A DNA stretch of 64,000 nucleotides from CAZVLQ01 sp964628185. Lineage in GTDB: Bacteria; Pseudomonadota; Zetaproteobacteria; Mariprofundales; Mariprofundaceae. Each line of letters starts with the position of its first letter. Position 1 is the first letter of the stretch. A model generated the notes under the pieces. It was not told the origin of the DNA. It did not search any database and saw only the letters and a program-made list of their open reading frames with translations. A program made the position numbers and the translations under genes. Positions 1 to 8,630 of the stretch are shown here, one piece after another. The stretch spans positions 1-64,000 of the forward strand of contig CAZVLQ010000004.1 in assembly GCA_964628185.1 (NCBI GenBank), given 5' to 3'.

Positions 1-630
1 CTTGACTCTTTCGCCGGTTCAGGCACCACCGGCGCAGTGGCGCACAAGATGGGGCGCCGCTGGATTATGGTGGAGCTGGGCGAGCATTGTCATACGCATA
101 TCATCCCGCGCATGCAGAAAGTGATTGATGGCGAGGACCCCGGTGGCATCAGCAAGGCGGTGAACTGGAAAGGAGGCGGTGGGTTCCGCTATTTCAAACT
201 TGCTCCGTCGCTGCTGGAGCAGGACAAATGGGGCAACTGGGTGATCAACAGGCAGTACAATCCCAACATGCTGGCCGAGGCGCTGTGCAAACTGGAGGGG
301 TTCACCTACGCGCCTTCCGATTCTGTCTACTGGCAGCACGGCCATTCCACCGAAAATGATTTTATCTATGTAACCACGCAGACACTTTCGTTTGAGCAGT
401 TGCAGAAGCTTTCCGATGATGTCGGGCCGGATCGTTCGTTGCTGGTGCTCTGCTCTGCGTTCCGAGGAAGGGATGACTTTGAAAATCTCACCGTGAAGAA
501 GATACCCAAGCAAGTGCTCTCCCGCTGCGAATGGGGGCATGATGATTACTCCTTGCAAGTGGAGAATCTGACCAAAGCACCGCCTGAGCCGGGGCAGCAG
601 GATATGTTCGATGAAGAGGATGCGGAATGA
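1..630 (+). CDS. Type III restriction-modification methyltransferase (Mod), 3' end only
   Basis: This gene runs in from the left edge, so only the last 209 residues are present. The first visible residues are LDSFAGSGTTG, the FxGxG S-adenosylmethionine-binding motif I. In beta-class adenine methyltransferases this motif lies near the C-terminus, after the DPPY catalytic motif, which would be upstream of the window. The rest is the C-terminal extension typical of type III Mod subunits. Such proteins methylate adenine in an asymmetric site and supply target recognition to the Res subunit. A matching Res gene lies at 3475 in the same orientation. The stop overlaps the next start by four bases (ATGA), so the genes are translationally coupled. 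Any ATG inside the window is internal. Confidence 0.85.
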   Translation, partial: LDSFAGSGTTGAVAHKMGRRWIMVELGEHCHTHIIPRMQKVIDGEDPGGISKAVNWKGGGGFRYFKLAPSLLEQDKWGNWVINRQYNPNMLAEALCKLEGFTYAPSDSVYWQHGHSTENDFIYVTTQTLSFEQLQKLSDDVGPDRSLLVLCSAFRGRDDFENLTVKKIPKQVLSRCEWGHDDYSLQVENLTKAPPEPGQQDMFDEEDAE

Positions 631-1817
631 CAGAGAAAATAACGCCTTCCACGGATAAAAGCCCCACCATCTTTGATCGCATCCGGGATATTCTCGAATC
701 GGCTCGAACGAATATTGCGCGCACGGTCAATACAACCCAAGTGGTAAGCAATTGGCTGATTGGAAGAGAGATTGTGGAGGAGCAACAGCAGGGAAAGAAG
801 CGGGCGGGTTACGGCGAGGCGTTGCTGTCCGACCTTTCCCGGCAGCTCGGAGAGACCTTCGGCAGGGGCTTTTCAGTGGATAACCTTGAAGCCTTCCGTC
901 AGTTCTACATCGAATATCCCGACCTGATTTCCGATACGTTGTCACGGGAATCGCTTCCCACTGGCGGCATGCCAGAGATTTCCGACACAGTGTCTCGGAT
1001 ATCTCCTGATGACGTACTCGCCTTGCCGGATTCTTCTTCACTCGAATGGCAGCCGGGCTGCCTGCATCCGTCGCTATCGTGGAGTCATTACCGCGCCCTG
1101 TTGCGCGTCGGACGCAGAGAGGCAAGGGCGTTCTACGAGATTGAGGCGATTCGCAACGCCTGGTCGGTGCGGGAGTTGTCGCGGCAGGTTTCCAGCCTGC
1201 TGTTTGACCGCCTGGCGAAAAGCAAGGACAGGGAGGGGCTGTTGCGGCTGGCCACGCAAGGGCAGGAAGTGGCGCGCCCTGTCGATGTCCTGAAAGATCC
1301 GATGGTGCTGGAATTTCTCGACCTGCCCGAGACGCCAAGACTGGTAGAGTCGAACCTGGAGCAGGCACTGATCGGCAATCTGCAAACCTTCCTGCTTGAG
1401 CTCGGCACGGGTTTTGCCTTTGTATCCCGGCAGGAGCGCATCACGCTTGATGGCGACCACTTCTACATCGATCTGGTTTTCTATCATACGATTTTGAAAT
1501 GTTATGTGCTGATTGATCTGAAGGTCGGCAAGCTCTCCCATGGCGATCTGGGACAGATTCAGTTTTATGTGAACTATTATGACCGGGAGCGGCGTACAGA
1601 AGGGGACAACCCGACCATCGGACTGGTGCTGTGTCCGGACAAGAACGACGCTGTGGTGAAATACACGCTGGGTGAACAGCAGGAGCGCAACATCTTTGCC
1701 AGCCGTTATCAGCTTTATCTGCCGACCGAGGAGGAGCTGCAACAGGAGTTGCGCCGTGAAATGCGCTATCTGAATACGGATGGTGTTGCGCCTGGAGAAG
1801 CGGAGAATCAGGAATGA
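627..1817 (+). CDS. PDDEXK nuclease domain protein, YhcG/DUF1016 family
   Basis: The 396-residue product has the two-part build of the YhcG family: an N-terminal helical DUF1016_N region (about 15-195) and a C-terminal PD-(D/E)xK nuclease fold (about 220-375). Candidate catalytic residues are D282 in FYIDLVF, then D297 and K299 in LIDLKVG, with Q310 downstream; this order fits the family. The substrate is not known from sequence, although homologues are often found in restriction-modification and defence loci. The gene is coupled by ATGA overlaps to mod upstream and to the AlbA_2 gene downstream, so all three are probably one transcript. It sits between mod and res, which are usually adjacent, and so may be an accessory effector of the restriction system. 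Confidence 0.85.
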   Translation: MTEKITPSTDKSPTIFDRIRDILESARTNIARTVNTTQVVSNWLIGREIVEEQQQGKKRAGYGEALLSDLSRQLGETFGRGFSVDNLEAFRQFYIEYPDLISDTLSRESLPTGGMPEISDTVSRISPDDVLALPDSSSLEWQPGCLHPSLSWSHYRALLRVGRREARAFYEIEAIRNAWSVRELSRQVSSLLFDRLAKSKDREGLLRLATQGQEVARPVDVLKDPMVLEFLDLPETPRLVESNLEQALIGNLQTFLLELGTGFAFVSRQERITLDGDHFYIDLVFYHTILKCYVLIDLKVGKLSHGDLGQIQFYVNYYDRERRTEGDNPTIGLVLCPDKNDAVVKYTLGEQQERNIFASRYQLYLPTEEELQQELRREMRYLNTDGVAPGEAENQE

Positions 1818-3247
1818 ACCGGGAAAATCAGAATATCGAGTGGAAGAAATCCTGGCGTGATGAATATATCAAGTGGTTGTGTGGTTTTGCCAACGCGCAG
1901 GGCGGGATTCTTTATATCGGCAAGGATGATCGGGGCGAAGTGACAGGGATTCACAATGCGGAGCGTTTGCTGGAGGAAATCCCCAACAAGGTGCGGGATA
2001 TGCTCGGCATTATGGTGAATGTGAATCTTCTGCATGAGCATGGCAAAGATGTGCTGGAAATTATTGTTGAACCCTATCCAAGTCCTGTTAATTACAAAGG
2101 CCAGTATCACTATCGTAGCGGTAGCACCAAACAGGAACTGAAGGGGGCTGCGCTGGATCGGTTTCTGCTGGGCAAACATGGGCGCACATGGGATGGCGCG
2201 CCCATGCCGGGGCTGACTCTGGCCGATCTGGATGATGGTGCGCTGAACACCTTTCGCAAGCTGGCCATGAAAAGCGAACGGCTGCCGGAAGCTGTACTGA
2301 AAGAACCGGATCAAACCCTGATTGAAAAGCTGCACTTGATGTTGGGTCACTACCTGACTCACGCTGCCGTCCTTATTTTTCATCCGGAGCCAGAGCGTTT
2401 TTTCACCGGTGCTTTTGTGAAAATCGGCTATTTTGAAAACAATGTGGATTTGCGATATCAGGATGAGGTGTCGGGAGGTTTGATTGCCCAGGTCAATCAG
2501 ACCATTGAAGTATTGAAGGCCAAGTATCTGAGAGCCTGGATAAGCTACGAAGGGTTACAACGAATTGAGTCCTATCCCGTGCCTGAAGCGGCTTTGCGTG
2601 AAGCCGTTCTGAATGCCGTGGTTCACAAGGATTACACCAGTTCGACACCCGTTCAGATCAGCGTCTATCCGGATAAACTAATGATCTGGAATCCGGGAGA
2701 ACTACCCCCTGCTTGGACAGTGAAAAAATTACTGGGTAAACACGCGTCGATACCCTTCAACCCCGATATTGCCAATGTATTTTTCCGGACAGGGATGATC
2801 GAGTCATGGGGACGTGGCATTGAACGGATCACTGAAGCTTGCCGGGAGGCTGGTACGCCTAAACCGGAGGTAAAGATTGAACCATCTGGTTTATGGCTGA
2901 TATTTCAGTTTTTGCCGGAGCATCAGATTGCCGCAGATGTCACTTCGGCTACGGGTGAAGTCACGCCACCAGTCACGCCACCAGTCACGCCACCAGTCAG
3001 CGAGTATGTGATCAGACTTCTGAAGTTGTTATCCATGAAGGGCACTCTGGGCAATACCGATATCCGCGAGGCTTTTCACTTAAAAGATCGCCGTCGCCTT
3101 CGCGAAACCTATATTGCTCCGGCAATGGCCGACGGACTTATTGAGCATACAATCCCCGACAAGCCCAATAGCCGGTTACAGAAATATCGCCTAACTGCCA
3201 AAGGAATATCCATTCTGGCTGCTTTGCAGAAAAGGGAGACTACGTGA
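1814..3247 (+). CDS. AlbA_2 DNA-binding domain protein, RecG-like ATP-dependent helicase C-terminal family
   Basis: The 477-residue product starts with a Schlafen AlbA_2 domain (about 1-115; WLCGFANAQGGILYIG is the glycine-rich core). It continues with the C-terminal region shared by proteins often labelled putative RecG-like transcriptional regulators (AREAVLNAVVHKDY-type motif near residue 265, then WNPGELPP and GRGIERI). After a linker with three exact 12-base repeats encoding PVTP units (2961-2996) comes a short winged-helix-like end. Proteins of this family are thought to bind nucleic acid; no helicase motor is visible here. The gene overlaps its upstream neighbour by four bases and lies inside a type III restriction locus, which suggests an accessory or regulatory defence role. 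Confidence 0.8.
   Translation: MNRENQNIEWKKSWRDEYIKWLCGFANAQGGILYIGKDDRGEVTGIHNAERLLEEIPNKVRDMLGIMVNVNLLHEHGKDVLEIIVEPYPSPVNYKGQYHYRSGSTKQELKGAALDRFLLGKHGRTWDGAPMPGLTLADLDDGALNTFRKLAMKSERLPEAVLKEPDQTLIEKLHLMLGHYLTHAAVLIFHPEPERFFTGAFVKIGYFENNVDLRYQDEVSGGLIAQVNQTIEVLKAKYLRAWISYEGLQRIESYPVPEAALREAVLNAVVHKDYTSSTPVQISVYPDKLMIWNPGELPPAWTVKKLLGKHASIPFNPDIANVFFRTGMIESWGRGIERITEACREAGTPKPEVKIEPSGLWLIFQFLPEHQIAADVTSATGEVTPPVTPPVTPPVSEYVIRLLKLLSMKGTLGNTDIREAFHLKDRRRLRETYIAPAMADGLIEHTIPDKPNSRLQKYRLTAKGISILAALQKRETT
2961..2996 (+). repeat. Three tandem 12-bp in-frame repeats in the AlbA_2 gene
   Basis: TCACGCCACCAG occurs three times head to tail and encodes a PVTPPVTPPV linker between the RecG-like region and the C-terminal winged helix. 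The unit is a multiple of three, so slippage would change linker length without a frameshift. Confidence 0.9.
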
Positions 3248-3434
3248 TAAGCGTGTTTTTGCCGGTTTGTTTTGTGCGGTTTGCTGCTGTTGGTTTGGCA
3301 GGGCGTTCCGGTTGCCGGAAGGGTGCGCGGATGCCCTCAATGGCCGACGAACTGGCAACGGACCTGAGCACCATGGCCTTGCGGAGCGTGCTGTCGCGCA
3401 AGTATGGATTGGAGGTGGAAAGCTTTGAACGCAT
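3240..3434 (-). CDS. Small protein with Fic-type SSAIEG motif (hypothetical)
   Basis: This 64-residue minus-strand frame lies between two plus-strand genes. It reads MRSKLSTSNPYLRD, then MVLRSVASSSAIEGIRAPF. The NPYLRD and SSAIEG blocks look like conserved protein, because [S/T]xxxE[G/N] is the inhibitory helix motif of Fic adenylyltransferases and their antitoxins. That makes this frame more convincing than the overlapping plus-strand frame at 3244-3447, which resembles nothing I know. No clear Shine-Dalgarno sequence precedes the ATG, and the 3' end overlaps the end of the AlbA_2 gene by eight bases. It may be a small antitoxin-like protein or the stub of a degraded Fic gene. No Fic HPFxxGNGR core is nearby. 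Confidence 0.4.
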   Translation of the reverse strand: MRSKLSTSNPYLRDSTLRKAMVLRSVASSSAIEGIRAPFRQPERPAKPTAANRTKQTGKNTLIT

Positions 3435-3474
3435 ACGGGGATTGTAGCATCAATCATCACCGGGGTCATTTGCT

Positions 3475-6174
3475 ATGAACCGCCATGTCAATGCGATTGC
3501 CGGGCGGCTCTCCCTGCGCCCGCCGCAGCGGCAGTCGCTGGAGATTCTGGACCGGGTCATGGATATCGCTCATCCGGCCAAAAATGCCGATGCGGCCGCC
3601 ATGCTGGAGATCATCCGCGGCGAATATCCAACACTGTCCGACTTTGAGCGTGATTTTCCTTCTCTTTGTTTTGCGTTGGCAACCGGTGTCGGTAAGACAC
3701 GGCTGATGGGAGCATTCATCAGCTATCTGCATCTGGCGCACGGGCTGGATAACTTCTTTGTGCTGGCTCCAAACCTGACGATTTACAACAAGTTGATCGC
3801 CGACTTCACCCCCAATACGCCAAAATATGTGTTCAAGGGCATTGCCGAGTTTGCCGTCAATACACCGGTGATTATTACCGGCGACAACTACAATCAGAAA
3901 AGCAGCGTTCGCTCCGACATGCTACCGGGACTCGAAAAGAGCATTCACATCAACATCTTCAATATCTCCAAAATCAATTCTGAAGTACGAGGCGGCAAAT
4001 CGCCCAAAATCAAACGGCTCTCCGAATACATCGGTGAAAGTTATTTTGACTACCTTGCCGCTTTGCCTGATCTGGTGTTGCTGATGGATGAGTCACACCG
4101 CTACCGTGCATCGGCTGGTGTGAAGGCCATTAATGATCTGAAGCCATTGCTGGGGCTTGAGTTGACTGCAACACCGTTCATCGAATCATCGCGAGGGCCT
4201 CTACCTTTCATGAACGTGGTGTTCGATTACCCGCTTGGCAGGGCTATGGCGGATGGCTTTGTGAAAGAACCTGCCGTAGTGACCCGCAAGGACTTCAACC
4301 CTGCGAGTATGCAGCAGGAGGAGGTTGAGCGTCTGAAGCTGGAAGATGGTATTCGCTTGCATGAGCAGACCAGGGTGCAACTGGAAACCTATGCCCGCGA
4401 AACCGACGAGCGTATCGTCAAGCCCTTCATGCTGGTGATTGCCCGCGAAACCACCCATGCCGGACAATTGATTGACCTGATCCGGAGCGATGCCTTCTTT
4501 GAAGGCCGCTACAAAGACAAGGTGATTCAAGTTGATTCCAGCCAGACAGGGGCGAAAGAAGACGAAATGGTCGAACGCCTGTTGAAGGTTGAGCACAACG
4601 ATGAACCGACCGAAATTGTGATTCATGTGAACATGCTCAAGGAAGGCTGGGATGTGACCAATCTGTATACCATCGTCCCCTTGCGTGCGGCCAACGCCCG
4701 CACATTGATTGAGCAGTCTATCGGGCGCGGCCTACGGTTGCCCTATGGACATAAAACCGGTGTGGCTGCCGTTGATCGATTGAGTATTGTGGCGCATGAC
4801 AAGTTTCAGGAAATTGTTGATGAAGCGAACAGGTCTGATTCGCCGATCCGGTTGCAGCAGGTGATTCTTGCAGACGATGAAATCACCAGGAAAACAAAGA
4901 CCGTGGTATCGCAGCCATCTGTGACGCAAATGCTGAGTATCGAAACCGGAAACATGACAGCTTCGACCGAAGTGGCCAGGCAGCAGTCTGCACCCGTGTT
5001 CACGAAGCCTGAAGATCAGCGGGTTGCCCGGATCGCCTATGATGTGATCCAAAAGATGGAGAACCAACCGGACAAACTGCCAAGCGCTGCACATCTTAAA
5101 AACAAGGATGTGCAGACCGAGATTCGCAAGGCGGTGGAAGAGATATATCGACCGCCGCAAATGGAACTGGAAGGTGTCGTTGAGAAACCTGACGTAGCTT
5201 CGATTGTGGCCCAAACAACCGAGGTTATTGTTCAGCAAACTATTGATATCCCCCGCATTCTGGTTGTGCCTCAAGGTGAAGTCCGTTCAGGCTATAAGCC
5301 ATTTGATCTCGATCTTGGTGGAATGCGTTTCCAACCACCATCAGATGATCTTTGGTTGCAGTACCTTCGCACTGGAGGAACGGAGGTGATTGGCTTCGGC
5401 TCCGGAGGCATCAAAGAGAAAAGGCTGGAGGATTATATCGTCAGTGCGCTGATGGATTGTAATGATGTCTCCTACGATGAACATGCCGACCTGCTTTACG
5501 ATCTGGCTGGCCAGACGGTAGCGCACTTGCAGAGCTATCTGTCGGATGAAGAGGATGTCCACAAGGTATTGCGGATGCATCGGCGAGATATTGCCGGTCT
5601 GATTCACGCACAGATGCAGAAATACTATTGGGAAGAAACAGCGGGCTATGATGTTATCATCAGTAAAGGTTTCACTGACCTCAAAGAATGCGCATACACC
5701 GTCTCGGTCAGTGAACCGGCGACTGATTACAAGGTTTCTCCAACGGATAAAAGCAATATGGCGAAATATCTGTTTGGCGGATTTCAGCGCTGCCTGTACC
5801 CGGTTCAGAAGTTTCACTCCGAAGCGGAACGGATTCTTGCCGTGATCCTTGAACACGGCTCTCAGAAATGGTTCAGACCAACCAAGGGTCAATTTCAGCT
5901 ATGGTACAAATCAGGCGCCCAGCAACTTGAGTACCAGCCGGACTTCGTGGCCGAAACAGAGGACACGATATACATGCTGGAACCCAAGGCTCGCAACCAG
6001 ATGAGTGCTGTCGATGTGCTGGCCAAGAAGGATGCGGCTGTTCTCTGGTGTCAGCGCGCCTCAGCGCACACAGCGACCTATGGCGGCAAGCCCTGGAAGT
6101 ATGCCCTGATCCCTCACGATCATCTCGCAAACAACATGACGATTGAGGGCCTTGTTCAGCGGTTTGGATTTTGA
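3475..6174 (+). CDS. Type III restriction enzyme, Res subunit (helicase-nuclease)
   Basis: The 899-residue product is an SF2 helicase fused to a C-terminal endonuclease. Walker A is ATGVGKT (69-75) and motif II is DESH (205-208). Motif VI lies in EQSIGRGLRLPYG. Near the end, PD822-823 followed by EPK836-838 forms a PD-X(n)-ExK nuclease site. Type III Res proteins need ATP and the Mod subunit and cut DNA when two head-to-head sites are present. Length and motif order are normal, and the frame is intact. The start ATG at 3475 has GGGG a suitable distance upstream. Two or three accessory genes separate it from mod, an uncommon arrangement for this class. Confidence 0.92.
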   Translation: MNRHVNAIAGRLSLRPPQRQSLEILDRVMDIAHPAKNADAAAMLEIIRGEYPTLSDFERDFPSLCFALATGVGKTRLMGAFISYLHLAHGLDNFFVLAPNLTIYNKLIADFTPNTPKYVFKGIAEFAVNTPVIITGDNYNQKSSVRSDMLPGLEKSIHINIFNISKINSEVRGGKSPKIKRLSEYIGESYFDYLAALPDLVLLMDESHRYRASAGVKAINDLKPLLGLELTATPFIESSRGPLPFMNVVFDYPLGRAMADGFVKEPAVVTRKDFNPASMQQEEVERLKLEDGIRLHEQTRVQLETYARETDERIVKPFMLVIARETTHAGQLIDLIRSDAFFEGRYKDKVIQVDSSQTGAKEDEMVERLLKVEHNDEPTEIVIHVNMLKEGWDVTNLYTIVPLRAANARTLIEQSIGRGLRLPYGHKTGVAAVDRLSIVAHDKFQEIVDEANRSDSPIRLQQVILADDEITRKTKTVVSQPSVTQMLSIETGNMTASTEVARQQSAPVFTKPEDQRVARIAYDVIQKMENQPDKLPSAAHLKNKDVQTEIRKAVEEIYRPPQMELEGVVEKPDVASIVAQTTEVIVQQTIDIPRILVVPQGEVRSGYKPFDLDLGGMRFQPPSDDLWLQYLRTGGTEVIGFGSGGIKEKRLEDYIVSALMDCNDVSYDEHADLLYDLAGQTVAHLQSYLSDEEDVHKVLRMHRRDIAGLIHAQMQKYYWEETAGYDVIISKGFTDLKECAYTVSVSEPATDYKVSPTDKSNMAKYLFGGFQRCLYPVQKFHSEAERILAVILEHGSQKWFRPTKGQFQLWYKSGAQQLEYQPDFVAETEDTIYMLEPKARNQMSAVDVLAKKDAAVLWCQRASAHTATYGGKPWKYALIPHDHLANNMTIEGLVQRFGF

Positions 6175-6235
6175 ACTGAAGTACCCCAAATCTAAAAATT
6201 CAAATTCCAGATTGAATTTCACATTGCTGGAATAA

Positions 6236-6302
6236 AAAAAGGTGCCAGGAACCTTGCTGGGATAGAAAGCCGGGTTTGAGCCCTGGATGCCTGCCGAATG
6301 TC
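6236..6302 (+). repeat. REP-like repeat, copy 1 (left of the nucleotidyltransferase gene)
   Basis: The unit begins AAAAAGGTGCCAGGAACC and continues with GATAGAAAGCCGGGTTTGAG and CCCTGGATGCCTGCC. A closely matching copy lies at 7355-7428 in the same orientation, so the pair brackets the gene at 6315-7286. The first 18 bases resemble the hairpin-forming REP units mobilised by TnpA-REP (IS200-like) transposases, but no transposase is present. Confidence 0.75.
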
Positions 6303-6314
6303 GAATGCAGAAAC

Positions 6315-7286
6315 CTATCCCGAAATGTATTTATTGATTGTGCTGCGACAGTCCTCATCCAACATCTTTATTCCTTTTCGGGCTTGTTTTTTCCATGGAA
6401 GAACTTCCCAAGCCTCTCGAAGGTCATCGGGACGATGTTCAGACAGTACCTTGATTAGGGATTCCGCCTGCCGGATGTCTTTCCTGCGTTTGGCATCGTC
6501 TGTAGGTGGCCTGCGTATGGCGATGATCAATTTATGAAGTGCATATCGGGCAGGCTGAGGCACATTGACAAGGACACCATATCTGGTCAGCACGGCGGCT
6601 TGTTCGGGCGCTTCGATGAGATAATCAAGAAAACGTAATTCATCAGCATATACGCCCATGCCGCCAAGCTTTACGGGGGACTCGTTTCCCTTGCCTTTTT
6701 TGGGTGTAAGAAAATCAATCTTGATCCTGGGTTTCTTCAGTGTGAATGATGAAGCTGGATGCTTGTGATTCAAGGATGGAACCTCCATAAATTCCGCCTT
6801 GGCAAGTTCGTCATGCACCTGGATGAGGCCACTTCCCGCCACATGAAAATCTCTTCCAATATGGACATCCATGGTATGCGTAAGTTTGGATGCCCAGGCC
6901 ACGCCAAGCATGTTTCCAATGGTTGCAAAAGCATGGGAGCCTATGAGTACGCCATGTTGTTTTCTGAAGACGCCTATGGCATCAAGAAGTTCAATGGTGG
7001 TTGCCATGGTTCTGTCCGGTGAATTTGCACCTCCCCGTATGAGCATGGAACATAATTTCGCCCTGTTTTGTAGCTGTTCTTTGATGCCTTCTCTGGATAC
7101 ACCCAGATAAAACTGTATGGGTTTTCCCATGTAGGAAATCCTGTGGTAATCGTACGCATGTCCCTTTATATCTTTCGTAACAATGGAACCGCTTGAGGGG
7201 ATGTCAGCATCAGCACGAAGGCGCTCAATCAATTCGCTGTAGAGGGTGGTGACGGTGAAGTCCAGATCATCCATATATGCCATCAT
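6315..7286 (-). CDS. Nucleotidyltransferase-fold protein, GSU2403 type (PF12281-like)
   Basis: The 323-residue product carries a GSHAFATIGNMLGV motif near residue 117, followed by TMDVHI, which has the GS...D pattern of a minimal nucleotidyltransferase fold. Family proteins are about this size and of unproven function; several relatives are linked to toxin-antitoxin or defence islands. The gene is alone, reads opposite to its neighbours and looks less GC-rich than the window in general. Copies of a 65-75 bp REP-like repeat lie on both sides, which suggests insertion as a unit. ATG triplets at 7286 and 7283 are both possible starts, and no ribosome-binding site favours either. Confidence 0.7.
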   Translation of the reverse strand: MMAYMDDLDFTVTTLYSELIERLRADADIPSSGSIVTKDIKGHAYDYHRISYMGKPIQFYLGVSREGIKEQLQNRAKLCSMLIRGGANSPDRTMATTIELLDAIGVFRKQHGVLIGSHAFATIGNMLGVAWASKLTHTMDVHIGRDFHVAGSGLIQVHDELAKAEFMEVPSLNHKHPASSFTLKKPRIKIDFLTPKKGKGNESPVKLGGMGVYADELRFLDYLIEAPEQAAVLTRYGVLVNVPQPARYALHKLIIAIRRPPTDDAKRRKDIRQAESLIKVLSEHRPDDLREAWEVLPWKKQARKGIKMLDEDCRSTINKYISG

Positions 7287-7354
7287 AGTTCGTTAGGTAC
7301 AATAAGTCAATAAAGATGCCTAACCGACTTTAGCGCATGGTTCCCAGACAGGAA

Positions 7355-7428
7355 ATAAAAAGGTGCCAGGAACCCCCCCTCTGTCAGGATAGAAAGCCGG
7401 GTTTAAGCCCTGGATGCCTGCCAAATGC
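7355..7428 (+). repeat. REP-like repeat, copy 2 (right of the nucleotidyltransferase gene)
   Basis: The copy reads AAAAAGGTGCCAGGAACC, a seven-base C/T insertion compared with copy 1, then GGATAGAAAGCCGGGTTTAA and GCCCTGGATGCCTGCC. Outside the insertion it differs from the 6236 copy at only a few bases. Confidence 0.75.
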
Positions 7429-7465
7429 CGTATGAAGAAAATGGGCATAGCCCCTGTATTTATGA

Positions 7466-7493
7466 TTTACAAATAGTCGTCTATATGTAAAAT
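7466..7493 (+). promoter_or_regulatory. Sigma-70-like promoter with start codon six bases after the -10
   Basis: TTTACA (7466-7471), a 16-base spacer and TAAAAT (7488-7493) stand before the ATG at 7500 with only ACGTCT between. There is no room for a Shine-Dalgarno sequence, so the transcript is predicted to be leaderless. Confidence 0.55.
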
Positions 7494-7499
7494 ACGTCT

Positions 7500-8630
7500 A
7501 TGATCAAGCGTCCCATCTGGCTGAATCGTATTGAACAGGCATGGGCCCGCCGCTCCATCGTCTGGCTCTCCGGCGTGCGCAGGGTGGGCAAAACCACGCT
7601 GAGTCGCATGCTGCCCGATGCGCTGTACATGAACTGTGATCTGCCCTCCACGCTGCGGGCGCTGGAGGATCCTGAGCTGTTTCTTGGCAGTCAGGAACCG
7701 GGCGGCGTGCTGATCCTCGATGAGGTGCATCATCTTGATGATCCCAGCCGTCTGCTGAAGATTGCCGCTGACGAATATCCCCGTCTGAAGGTGCTTGCCA
7801 CCGGCTCTTCCACGCTGGCCGCAACCCGAAAGTTCCGCGACTCGCTCACCGGGAGAAAGCAGGCGATTCACCTCTGTCCCGTGCTCTGGGAAGAGTGCGC
7901 CGAGCCGTTTGGCGTGCGCAATCTTGATCGCCGCCTGTTGCTTGGCGGGCTGCCGGAGGCGTTGCTGGCGGTGCGCAAGCATCCCGCATTTTTCAATGAA
8001 TGGATCGACAGCTTCTATGCGCGGGACATTCAGGAGTTGTTCGGCATCCGTAACCGGCAGGGGTTTCTCGCCCTGTTCCGGCTACTGCTGCGCCAGAGCG
8101 GGGGACAACTGGATTACAGCCGGTTGGCAAACCTGAGCGAGTTGAGTCGCCCTACGGTCAAGGCGCATATCGAGGCCATGCAGATTGCCCATGCGCTGTA
8201 TCTGCTGCGCCCCTTTCATGGCGGAGGCAAGCGGGAGATTGTCAGCCGCCCGAAATGTTACGCCTTCGATACCGGTTTTGTGACCTTCGAAAAGGGCTGG
8301 GATACGATTCGCGATGATGACCGGGGTCTGCTCTGGGAACATCTGGTGCTGGATACATTGCGTTTTCGTTTTGGCGATGAAACGCTGTTTTACTGGCAGG
8401 ATAAATCGCATCGTGAGGTGGATTTTGTCGTTCGCCGCGGCCGTGACCGCGTGGATACCATGGAGTGCAAGATCAATCCCGACAAGTTGAATCCGGAAGC
8501 GATCCGGGCATTCCGCGCGCTTTACCCGAAGGGTGAAAATTTTGTGGTCAGTCCAGTAGTGAAGCAGCCCTACCGCATTCGCAGGGGGGAGATGGTGTTT
8601 ACCGTCTGTTCCACACGGGATATACCATGA
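7500..8630 (+). CDS. AAA-family ATPase with C-terminal DUF4143
   Basis: The 376-residue product has Walker A GVRRVGKTT (25-33), Walker B LILDEVHHLD and a sensor-like LATGSS, which together form the AAA_14 domain. A DUF4143 region follows (about 190-340) with the nuclease-fold-like end FYWQDKSHREVDFVV. Proteins of this build are widespread, often in accessory islands, and their function is unsettled; a role in DNA transactions is plausible. The end of the gene overlaps the next start (ATGA). The upstream promoter appears to lead directly into the start codon. Confidence 0.8.
   Translation: MIKRPIWLNRIEQAWARRSIVWLSGVRRVGKTTLSRMLPDALYMNCDLPSTLRALEDPELFLGSQEPGGVLILDEVHHLDDPSRLLKIAADEYPRLKVLATGSSTLAATRKFRDSLTGRKQAIHLCPVLWEECAEPFGVRNLDRRLLLGGLPEALLAVRKHPAFFNEWIDSFYARDIQELFGIRNRQGFLALFRLLLRQSGGQLDYSRLANLSELSRPTVKAHIEAMQIAHALYLLRPFHGGGKREIVSRPKCYAFDTGFVTFEKGWDTIRDDDRGLLWEHLVLDTLRFRFGDETLFYWQDKSHREVDFVVRRGRDRVDTMECKINPDKLNPEAIRAFRALYPKGENFVVSPVVKQPYRIRRGEMVFTVCSTRDIP

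Noticed and set aside
2961..2996. CRISPR-like array
   Set aside because: The units are 12 bases with no spacers and lie within a coding frame.
3244..3447. 67-residue plus-strand frame following the AlbA_2 gene
   Set aside because: It overlaps the more protein-like SSAIEG frame on the minus strand, starts with GTG without a ribosome-binding site and resembles nothing known.
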